Positions 57,943 through 64,000 of a DNA stretch of 64,000 bases are shown in pieces. Where the stretch lies: NCBI RefSeq assembly GCF_018596315.1, contig NZ_JAHEAG010000010.1:166364-230363 (forward strand). The letters run 5' to 3'. The DNA comes from Bradyrhizobium sp. SRL28 (lineage in GTDB: Bacteria > Pseudomonadota > Alphaproteobacteria > Rhizobiales > Xanthobacteraceae). Below the pieces are notes generated by a model. It was not told the DNA's origin. It saw only the letters and a list, made by a program, of their open reading frames with translations, and did no database searches. A program made the position numbers and the translations under genes. The number at the start of each line of letters is the position of its first letter. Position 1 is the first letter of the stretch.

Positions 57943-58938
57943 ATGAAACTCGTGGGACAGATGCTGAAAGCCGCGGCCGCCTTGACGGCCATGATCGCAA
58001 GCACCCCGGCGCTTGCCGCCTGGGAGCCAACCAAACCGGTTGAAATCGTGGTCGCAGCCGGCGCGGGCGGTGCCTCCGACCAGATGGCGCGGATGATGCA
58101 GGCCGCCATCCAGAAGAACAACCTGATGAAGCAGCCGATGGTTGTATCGCTCAAGGGCGGGGCGTCGGGCGCCGAGGCGCTGATGTACATGAAGTCCAGC
58201 GACGGCGACGCCAACAAGGTCCTGATCGCCTATTCCCTGATCTACATGCTGCCGCTGTCGGCCAAGATCCCCTTCAACTGGCGTGACCTGACGCCGGTGT
58301 CGGTCGTTGCGATGGATCAATTCGTGCTGTGGGACAATGCCGACGGACCGAAGACGGTGAAGGACTTCATCGCGGCCGCCAAGGCGGCAGGCTCGCCATT
58401 CAAGATGGGCGGCACCGGCTCCAAGCGCGAGGATCACGTGCTGACCGTGTTCATGGAGCAGAAGACCGGCGCGAAATTCTCCTATCTGCCGTACAAGTCC
58501 GGCGGCGAGGCGGCGACGCAACTGGTCGGCAAGCACACCGACTCCAATGTCAACAATCCATCCGAAAACCTGGAAGTCTGGCGCGCCGGTCAGGTCCGCG
58601 CGCTCTGCGTGTTCGACAAGGAGCGTATCTCCTACAAGACCAAGGTCACCGAAACGCAATCCTGGAACGACATCCCGACCTGCAAGGAGGAAGGGCTCGA
58701 CGTGCAGTATCTGATGCTGCGCGCGATGTTCCTGCCCGGCAAGGTCACGCCGGAGCAGCAGGCGTTCTATGTCGACCTGTTCCAGAAGGTGACGCAGACG
58801 ACGGAGTACAAGGACTATATGGAGAAGCAGGCGCTCAAGCCGATCTTCCTCACCGGCAAGGACATGCTGAAGTTCCTCGAGGAGGACGACAAGCTCAACG
58901 CCTCGCTGATGAACGAAGCGGGCTTCGTCGCGAAGTAG
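57943..58938 (+). CDS. Tripartite tricarboxylate transporter binding protein (TctC-like)
   Basis: A 331-residue Bug-family protein with a signal peptide (QMLKAAAALTAMIASTPALAA) and family phrases VEIVVAAGAGGASDQMARMMQ (the PGAGG-type loop reads AGAGGASD), GGTGSKREDHVLTVFMEQKTGAKFSYLPYKSGGEAATQL and NNPSENLEVWRAG. It is 59 bases shorter than none of its relatives, so it looks complete. It precedes the aldolase gene on the opposite strand and the mtnPA-tctBA block, so with TctB and TctA it forms the only complete TTT set in the window. The ATG at 57943 or 57964 may be used. Ligand unknown. Confidence 0.85.
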   Translation: MKLVGQMLKAAAALTAMIASTPALAAWEPTKPVEIVVAAGAGGASDQMARMMQAAIQKNNLMKQPMVVSLKGGASGAEALMYMKSSDGDANKVLIAYSLIYMLPLSAKIPFNWRDLTPVSVVAMDQFVLWDNADGPKTVKDFIAAAKAAGSPFKMGGTGSKREDHVLTVFMEQKTGAKFSYLPYKSGGEAATQLVGKHTDSNVNNPSENLEVWRAGQVRALCVFDKERISYKTKVTETQSWNDIPTCKEEGLDVQYLMLRAMFLPGKVTPEQQAFYVDLFQKVTQTTEYKDYMEKQALKPIFLTGKDMLKFLEEDDKLNASLMNEAGFVAK

Positions 58939-58949
58939 GCCGATCGCTT

Positions 58950-59600
58950 CTATTTGTCGGCAGGACCGTACCCTGCGATCCTGCCGAGAACGTTTTCGAT
59001 CTCCGCCTTTGGCAGCAGGCGCGGTGTCCCGATCTGCAGGCAGCCGTGATATTGCCGGGCCAGCGTTTCGACTTCGACGGCAAGCCACATCGCTTTCGAA
59101 AGCGATGCGCCGACCGCAATCATGCCATGGTGTTCCAGCAGGCACGCCAGCCTGCCTTCCAGCGCGCGCACGGCGTGCTCCGAAAGCTCCTGCGTGCCGA
59201 AGGTCGCGTACGGCGCGACGCGGATGGTGTCGCCGCCGGCACACGCGATCATGTAATGGATCGGAGGAATTTCGAGATTCATGATGGCGAGGATCGTCGA
59301 ATAAGTCGGGTGGGCATGGACCACCGCATTGATTTCGGGCCGGGCCTTGAGGATGTCGAGGTGAAATCGCCACTCGCTCGACGGCCGCTGGGCAGGATCG
59401 TGCGAGCCATCCAGGCCCATGAACACGATCTGCTCGGGCTTCATCGCCTCGTAGGGCGTGCTGGTCGGGGTGATCAGCATGCCATCGCCATGGCGTAGAC
59501 TGATATTGCCCGATGTGCCCTGGTTGATGCCGAGCGCATTCATGCTGCGGCAGGCATCGATGATCGACTGGCGCTTTTCCCTGTCCTTCGTGGTCGGCAT
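58950..59600 (-). CDS. Class II aldolase (DHAP-shunt Ald2-like)
   Basis: A 216-residue class II aldolase/adducin-fold enzyme. Its metal and catalytic residues are visible: Glu 76 in SSEW and His 95 and His 97 in VVHAHPTYS, with a third His in EHHGMIAVG near residue 158. The start at 59600 (MPTTKDREKRQ) has AAGAGG upstream; a reading to 59732 overlaps mtnP. It is divergent from mtnP by 91 bases. In DHAP shunts MtnP and MtnA feed an Ald2-type aldolase that yields DHAP and an aldehyde. The adjacency makes that role likely here. Fuculose-phosphate or rhamnulose-phosphate aldolase activity is an alternative. Confidence 0.82.
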   Translation of the reverse strand: MPTTKDREKRQSIIDACRSMNALGINQGTSGNISLRHGDGMLITPTSTPYEAMKPEQIVFMGLDGSHDPAQRPSSEWRFHLDILKARPEINAVVHAHPTYSTILAIMNLEIPPIHYMIACAGGDTIRVAPYATFGTQELSEHAVRALEGRLACLLEHHGMIAVGASLSKAMWLAVEVETLARQYHGCLQIGTPRLLPKAEIENVLGRIAGYGPADK

Positions 59601-59691
59601 TTTGAGACCTCTTGCAACCGCGCGACAATGCTTGATTATTGCGCCGCAGTATAGTCGAACATCTTGAGTGAAATCCTGACTGGGAGAAGTC

Positions 59692-60567
59692 ATGACGCGT
59701 GCCGTGCTTGGCATCATCGGCGGATCCGGCATCTACGACCTGCCGGGGCTGGAGGATGTCCGCGAGGAGACCATCAAGAGCCCTTGGGGCGAGCCGTCCG
59801 CAGCCCTGACGCGCGGCGTCATCGGAGGCTTGCCGATCGCGTTCCTGCCGCGGCACGGCAAGGGGCATGTGCTGTCGCCCTCCGACATCAACTACCGCGC
59901 CAATATCGATGTGCTGAAGCGGGCGGGGGTCACCGACCTGGTTTCGCTCTCGGCCTGCGGCTCGTTCCGGGAGGAACTGCCGCCCGGCACCTTTGTGCTG
60001 GTCGATCAGTTCGTCGACCGCACCTACCGGCGCGAGACTTCGTTCTTCGGCAGGGGCTGCGTGGCCCACGTCTCGATGGCGCATCCGGTTTCGCCGCGGC
60101 TGCATGTGCATCTGGCGGCCGCCGCCAAGGCCGAAGGCATCGCGGCGGTGCAGGGCGGTACCTATGTGTGCATGGAAGGCCCGCAGTTCTCCAGCCTCGC
60201 CGAGAGCCTGACCTACAAGGCGCAGGGCTATTCGGTGATCGGCATGACCAACATGCCCGAGGCAAAACTCGCCCGCGAGGCCGAGATCTGTTACGCCAGC
60301 GTGGCCATGGTCACGGATTTCGATTGCTGGCATCCCGATCACGACGCTGTCACCGTGCAGGACATCATTCGCGTGCTGAACTCGAATGCCGGCAAGGCCA
60401 AGGCGCTCGTTGCACGTCTCGCCAGCGATTTTCCGCGCGAGCATGAGCCGTGCCCTGTTGGATCGGACAAGGCGCTGGATACGGCCCTGATCACCGCGCC
60501 GGAAGCGCGCGATCCCAAGTTGCTCGCCAAGCTCGATGCGGTGGCGGGCAGGGTGCTGAGATCATGA
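59692..60567 (+). CDS. mtnP: 5'-methylthioadenosine phosphorylase
   Basis: A 291-residue purine nucleoside phosphorylase of the MTAP type. Family marks are LGIIGGSGIYDLPGL, LPRHGKGHVLSPSDINYRANI, LVSLSACGSFREELPPGTFVLVDQFVDRT and the substrate loop EGPQFSSLAESLTYK. It cleaves methylthioadenosine (or 5'-deoxyadenosine) with phosphate to adenine and a ribose-1-phosphate derivative. GGGAGAAG precedes ATG 59692. Its stop overlaps the mtnA start (ATGA at 60564). Related 6-oxopurine phosphorylases are the main alternative, but the immediate mtnA neighbour supports MtnP. Confidence 0.9.
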   Translation: MTRAVLGIIGGSGIYDLPGLEDVREETIKSPWGEPSAALTRGVIGGLPIAFLPRHGKGHVLSPSDINYRANIDVLKRAGVTDLVSLSACGSFREELPPGTFVLVDQFVDRTYRRETSFFGRGCVAHVSMAHPVSPRLHVHLAAAAKAEGIAAVQGGTYVCMEGPQFSSLAESLTYKAQGYSVIGMTNMPEAKLAREAEICYASVAMVTDFDCWHPDHDAVTVQDIIRVLNSNAGKAKALVARLASDFPREHEPCPVGSDKALDTALITAPEARDPKLLAKLDAVAGRVLRS

Positions 60568-61667
60568 AAGTTGACGGCCGGCATTTCCGCAGCATCTGGC
60601 TCGAGGAGGACGGCTGGACGATCGGTGCGATCGATCAGCGCCGGCTGCCGCATGAATTCGTGGTGGCGCGCATCGCAACCGCCGAGGACGCGACCGAGGC
60701 CATCCGTTCCATGCTGGTGCGCGGCGCGCCGCTGATCGGCGCCACGGCTGCTTACGGCATGGCGCTCGCCATGCGAACTGAGGCTTCCGATGCGGCACTC
60801 GACCGCGCCTATGCCATGCTGCTGGCGGCGCGGCCGACCGCGATCAACCTGAAATGGGCGCTCGACGAGATGCAGCGATTGCTCCGGCCGTTGCCGGCGT
60901 CGGAACGAACAGCGGCGGCCTATAAGCGTGCGGTCGAAATCGCCGAGGAGGACGTTGCGATCAACCAGGGGATCGGCCGGCATGGTCTGGCGTTGATCGA
61001 ACAGATCGCGGCGAGGAAGGGGCCGGGCGAGCCCGTCAACGTCCTGACGCATTGCAACGCCGGCTGGCTCGCCACAGTCGACTGGGGCACGGCGACGGCG
61101 CCGATCTATCTCGCGCATGACCGCGGCCTGAAGGTTCATGTCTGGGTCGACGAGACCCGGCCGCGCAATCAGGGCGCTTCGCTCACCGCCTGGGAACTCG
61201 GCCACCACGGCGTGCCGCACACGGTGATCCCGGATAACACCGGCGGCCATCTGATGCAGCACCGCATGGTCGATCTCGCGATCGTCGGCACCGACCGTGT
61301 GGCCGCCAATGGCGACGTCTGCAACAAGATCGGGACCTATCTGAAGGCGCTCGCCGCTCATGACAACGGCGTGCCGTTCTATGTTGCACTGCCGTCGCCG
61401 ACCATCGACTTTAGTATCGATGACGGCATCAGGCAGATTCCAATCGAGCAGCGCGGCGCCGACGAAGTGGCGAACATGACCGGCCGCACTGCCGACGGGC
61501 GCGTCGAGACCGTGCGTGTGGTTCCCGAGGGCTCGCCTGTGGCCAACTACGCGTTCGACGTCACGCCGGCGCGGCTGGTGACGGGCTTGATCACCGAGCG
61601 CGGCCTGCTTCGTCCCGAGCGTGCTGCACTTGCGAGCGCATTCCCGGAGCGCAGCGGCGGACATTGA
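60564..61667 (+). CDS. mtnA: S-methyl-5-thioribose-1-phosphate isomerase
   Basis: A 367-residue protein of the eIF2B-like isomerase family. Catalytic residues are seen: the Cys in LTHCNAGWLATVDWGTA and the Asp in IVGTDRVAANGDVCNKIGTYLKALAAHDNG. Substrate phosphate is held by the RGAPLIGATAAYG-type loop near the N terminus. It turns methylthioribose-1-phosphate (or 5-deoxyribose-1-phosphate) into the ribulose form. The start ATG at 60564 overlaps the mtnP stop. It is followed after 60 bases by tctB. Confidence 0.92.
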   Translation: MKVDGRHFRSIWLEEDGWTIGAIDQRRLPHEFVVARIATAEDATEAIRSMLVRGAPLIGATAAYGMALAMRTEASDAALDRAYAMLLAARPTAINLKWALDEMQRLLRPLPASERTAAAYKRAVEIAEEDVAINQGIGRHGLALIEQIAARKGPGEPVNVLTHCNAGWLATVDWGTATAPIYLAHDRGLKVHVWVDETRPRNQGASLTAWELGHHGVPHTVIPDNTGGHLMQHRMVDLAIVGTDRVAANGDVCNKIGTYLKALAAHDNGVPFYVALPSPTIDFSIDDGIRQIPIEQRGADEVANMTGRTADGRVETVRVVPEGSPVANYAFDVTPARLVTGLITERGLLRPERAALASAFPERSGGH

Positions 61668-61727
61668 CGCCGGCGACATCGGCACGTATCCCCGTTCAGG
61701 TCTGTCGTACCGGGGGTCACCGTCTCC

Positions 61728-62270
61728 ATGTCCAATACCGACATCGAAATCGTCGTAGAGGATCCGACCGCGCCCGAGGCTAACTCGCCTGCGGTGACAA
61801 GCGTTCGCGCGGTCGACGTCGTCGTCTGCCTCCTGCTGCTCGCGCTTGCGCTGACGCTCGGGTACGACAACTGGCGGACGGGAGCCGGCTGGGAATCGAC
61901 CGGCCCGCAGTCCGGGTACTTTCCGTTCTATCTCTCGGTCATCCTCGCCGGCGCCAGCCTCTATGGCCTGGTCGCCGCGTTCCTCTCGCGGAAGGAGGCT
62001 GCTGAAACCTTCGTGACGCGGGCGCAGCTTCGCCGCGTGATGGCGGTGTTCGTGCCGACGGTGCTGTTCTGCCTCGCCATGCAGTTCCTCGGGCTCTATG
62101 TCGCGAGCTTCCTCCTGATCTCCGGTTTCATGCGCATGGTCGGCAAGATCGCGCTGTGGAAATCGTTGCTCACCGCCTTCGTGTTCACCGCCGTGATGTT
62201 CGTGACCTTCGACGTTGCCTTCGACGTCATTATGCCAAAGGGCCCGCTCGAAGCGGCGCTCGGCCGCTGA
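61728..62270 (+). CDS. Tripartite tricarboxylate transporter small membrane subunit (TctB-like)
   Basis: A 180-residue protein with about four hydrophobic segments: VDVVVCLLLLALALTLGYDN, SGYFPFYLSVILAGASLYGLV, AVFVPTVLFCLAMQFLGLYVASFLLISGFM and LTAFVFTAVMFVTFDVAFDVIMP. It has the GPQSGYFPF phrase of TctB. An acidic N terminus (TDIEIVVEDPTAPE) precedes the first helix. It pairs with the large TctA subunit 131 bases downstream, the gap between them holding a palindromic repeat. Confidence 0.85.
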   Translation: MSNTDIEIVVEDPTAPEANSPAVTSVRAVDVVVCLLLLALALTLGYDNWRTGAGWESTGPQSGYFPFYLSVILAGASLYGLVAAFLSRKEAAETFVTRAQLRRVMAVFVPTVLFCLAMQFLGLYVASFLLISGFMRMVGKIALWKSLLTAFVFTAVMFVTFDVAFDVIMPKGPLEAALGR

Positions 62271-62291
62271 CCGGTTTGGCATGACTCCTTC

Positions 62292-62368
62292 CGTCATTGC
62301 GAGCGAAGCGAAGCAATCCATTCTTGCTTTGCTGCGCCATGGATTGCTTCGCTTCGCTCGCAATGACG
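62292..62368. repeat. Palindromic REP-like element
   Basis: A perfect 30-base inverted repeat (62292-62321 and 62339-62368) flanks a 17-base loop. The arms begin CGTCATTGCGAGCG and contain GAAGCGAAGCAATCC. This sequence is an interspersed repeat familiar from Bradyrhizobium genomes. A second partial copy begins at 63986. It lies inside the tctB-tctA gap, so the transcript must pass a strong hairpin. Confidence 0.9.
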
Positions 62369-62401
62369 AACTGCTTGGGAATAACTGATGGAAGCCTTGT
62401 A

Positions 62402-63913
62402 ATGGAAGCATTGGGCCTCTTGATGCACGGCTTCGCCGTGCTGCTGACCTGGAAGACGCTGCTGCTGATGATGCTCGGGCTGGTGCTCGGCATTTTCGTC
62501 GGTGTGCTGCCGGGCCTCGGCGGTCCCAACGGCGTGGCGATCCTGCTGCCGCTGACCTTCACGATGGACCCGACCTCGGCGATCGTGATGCTGTCCTGCA
62601 TCTACTGGGGCGCGCTGTTCGGCGGCGCCATCACTTCGATCCTGTTCAACATCCCCGGCGAAGCCTGGTCGGTCGCGACCACCTTCGACGGCTATCCGAT
62701 GGCGCAGCAGGGCAGGGCGGCGGAAGCGCTGACCGCGGCGTTCACCTCGTCCTTCATCGGCTCGCTGGTCGCGGTGATGCTGATCACCTTCCTGGCGCCG
62801 ATGATCTCCTCCTTCGCGCTGAAATTCGGTCCGCCGGAATTCTTCGCGGTGTACCTCCTGACCTTCTGCTCGTTCGTCGGGCTCGGCCGCGAAGCCAAGC
62901 ACAAGACGGTTATTTCGATGTCGCTCGGCCTGCTGCTCGCCGGCATCGGCATGGACACGGTGTCCGGCCAGTTGCGCATGACCTTCGGCTCGGCGGAGCT
63001 TCTGCGCGGCGTCAACTTCCTGGTCGCCGTGATCGGCTTGTTCGGCATCAGCGAGATCCTGCTCACCATGGAGGAGCGGCTCGCGCTGCGCGGCCACGCC
63101 GCCGGCATTTCCTTGCGCGTGGTGTTGTCGGTCTGGAAGGACCTGCCGAAATACTGGGTGACGCTGTTCCGCTCCTCGTTCATCGGCTGCTGGCTCGGCA
63201 TAACACCGGGCGGCGCGATCGCCGCGTCCTTCATGGGCTACAATCTCGCAAAGCGCTTCTCCAAGGACCAGGACAGCTTTGGCAAGGGCCGCATCGAGGG
63301 TGTGTTCGCGCCGGAGACGGCGGCGCACGCTTCCGGCACCGCCGCACTGCTGCCGATGCTGGCGCTCGGCATTCCCGGCTCCGGCACCGCCGCGATCCTG
63401 CTCGGCGGCTTGATGGTGTGGGGGCTCAACCCCGGGCCGCTGCTGTTCGTCGAGCATAAGGATTTCGTCTGGGGCCTGATTGCATCGATGTATCTCGGCA
63501 ACGTCGTCGGTCTCGTGCTGGTGCTGACGACGGTGCCGATCTTCGCCTCGATCCTGCGGGTGCCGTTTGCGGCCGTGGCGCCGATGATCGTGGTGTCGTG
63601 CGCGATCGGCGCCTATGCGATCCAGAATGCGATGTTCGACATCTGGCTGATGCTGGGTTTTGGCGTGGTCGGTTACGTCTTCAAGAAGATCGGCATTCCC
63701 TTGGCGCCGTTCACGCTGGCACTCGTGCTCGGCAACCGCGCCGAGGACGCGTTCCGCCTGTCGATGATCGGTGCGGGCGGTGATCTCAAGGTGTTCTGGT
63801 CGAACGGGCTGGTCGGCTCGATCACCACGCTCGCAATCGTGTTGTTGTTCTGGCCCGTCATCGACAAGGCGTTCAGCGGTATCACGCGCATGCTGCGGCC
63901 GGCGAAGGCGTAA
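62402..63913 (+). CDS. Tripartite tricarboxylate transporter large membrane subunit (TctA-like)
   Basis: A 503-residue permease with about eleven hydrophobic segments. TctA landmarks are GLVLGIFVGVLPGLGGPNGVAILLPLTFTMDP near the N terminus, YWGALFGGAITSILFNIPGEAWSVATTFDGYPMAQQG and, near the middle, SGTAALLPMLALGIPGSGTAAILLGGLMVWGLNPGPLLF. These belong to the two ligand-binding repeats. The ATG at 62402 follows GGAAG. A short ATG at 62388 is stopped after four codons, one base before the real start. It couples to TctB and TctC to import a carboxylate-type ligand with a proton or sodium gradient. Confidence 0.92.
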   Translation: MEALGLLMHGFAVLLTWKTLLLMMLGLVLGIFVGVLPGLGGPNGVAILLPLTFTMDPTSAIVMLSCIYWGALFGGAITSILFNIPGEAWSVATTFDGYPMAQQGRAAEALTAAFTSSFIGSLVAVMLITFLAPMISSFALKFGPPEFFAVYLLTFCSFVGLGREAKHKTVISMSLGLLLAGIGMDTVSGQLRMTFGSAELLRGVNFLVAVIGLFGISEILLTMEERLALRGHAAGISLRVVLSVWKDLPKYWVTLFRSSFIGCWLGITPGGAIAASFMGYNLAKRFSKDQDSFGKGRIEGVFAPETAAHASGTAALLPMLALGIPGSGTAAILLGGLMVWGLNPGPLLFVEHKDFVWGLIASMYLGNVVGLVLVLTTVPIFASILRVPFAAVAPMIVVSCAIGAYAIQNAMFDIWLMLGFGVVGYVFKKIGIPLAPFTLALVLGNRAEDAFRLSMIGAGGDLKVFWSNGLVGSITTLAIVLLFWPVIDKAFSGITRMLRPAKA

Positions 63914-63943
63914 GAAGTCGTTCGACGTAAGACAACTTGTCGT

Positions 63944-63961
63944 CCCCCGCGAAGGCGGGGG
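63944..63961. repeat. GC-rich hairpin repeat downstream of tctA
   Basis: CCCCCGC pairs with GCGGGGG around a GAAG loop. The flanking phrase GATCCAGTA belongs to an interspersed repeat familiar from Bradyrhizobiaceae. No T tract follows, so it is a repeat and not a strong intrinsic terminator, though it could slow RNA decay or polymerase. Confidence 0.65.
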
Positions 63962-63985
63962 ATCCAGTACGCCGCGGCCTTTCAG

Positions 63986-64000
63986 CGTCATTGCGAGCGA
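63986..64000. repeat. Second REP-like element, cut by window edge
   Basis: The last 15 bases (CGTCATTGCGAGCGA) repeat the first 15 of the arm at 62292. The element continues beyond the window, so its form is unknown. Confidence 0.7.

Noticed and set aside
54767..62411. Very long minus-strand open frames antisense to mtnP, mtnA, the TctC gene and the aminotransferase genes
   Set aside because: They mirror real genes on the other strand, have Arg/His-rich low-complexity content, and lack domains; they arise from high GC.
63944..63961. Hairpin as the terminator of the tctA operon
   Set aside because: It has no T tract and matches an interspersed repeat; it may affect RNA but is not a standard terminator.
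1..64000. tRNA, rRNA, CRISPR arrays or insertion sequences
   Set aside because: No cloverleaf arms, spaced repeats, transposase motifs or terminal inverted repeats were found in intergenic regions when read by eye.

Overview
The window is GC-rich chromosomal DNA from an alphaproteobacterium, most likely Bradyrhizobium or a close relative in the Nitrobacteraceae. The grounds are the dense catabolic and transport content (many Bug/TctC, TRAP and Liv-type binding proteins, several molybdenum hydroxylases), a phasin, and palindromic repeats of the type common in that family (62292-62368 and 63944-64000). This is inferred from style and gene content; no 16S or other marker gene is present. No tRNA, rRNA, CRISPR array or complete insertion sequence was seen.

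Layout. 1-1946: small conserved or hypothetical genes, including a zinc-ribbon protein, a phasin and small membrane proteins. 1690-2325: three copies of a promoter-like repeat, two followed at the same distance by a GAAA-capped terminator hairpin. 2501-4500: a phage-type lysis cassette with a 5'-truncated endolysin, small membrane proteins and a GNAT acetyltransferase, closed by a strong terminator. 4627-14414: a catabolic cluster with a two-component flavin monooxygenase, a PuuE-type hydrolase, a luciferase-like oxidoreductase, a three-subunit molybdenum hydroxylase, a decayed enoyl-CoA hydratase and a zinc alcohol dehydrogenase. 14604-19160: a complete ABC importer ending in a metallophosphoesterase. 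19295-21440: an orphan Bug binding protein, a possible 50-residue gene with a terminator, and a Crp/Fnr regulator.

21480-26185: a five-gene Liv-type ABC importer. 26375-30804: GntR regulator, TRAP transporter DctPQM and a kynurenine-formamidase-like hydrolase, all on the minus strand. 30932-43781: two divergent molybdenum-hydroxylase operons. The minus-strand one (Bug protein, 2Fe-2S, Mo subunit, ModA-like protein) appears cytoplasmic. The plus-strand one (unknown secreted protein, Tat-exported Mo subunit, 2Fe-2S, diheme cytochrome, Tat-exported binding protein, MmgE/PrpD, SDR) appears periplasmic at its oxidising end. 43866-48209: a DMSO-reductase-family enzyme, a c-di-GMP phosphodiesterase and a CHRD protein.

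48407-56905: a set that looks built around glyoxylate and 2-hydroxyacids: two enoyl-CoA hydratases, a GlcG-like protein, a YdiJ-type FAD/Fe-S dehydrogenase, a GntR regulator and two tandem serine-glyoxylate-type aminotransferases. 56931-57701: two exported proteins, one a collagen-like lipoprotein. 57943-63913: MtnP, MtnA and a class II aldolase, the three activities of a DHAP shunt for 5'-methylthioadenosine and 5'-deoxyadenosine, interleaved with a complete TctCBA transporter. The most unusual items are the promoter-hairpin mini-units near 2.0-2.3 kb, the unknown secreted protein heading the Tat/cytochrome Mo-hydroxylase operon, the SDR that lacks its catalytic Ser and Tyr, and the linkage of the DHAP shunt genes to a tripartite transporter.
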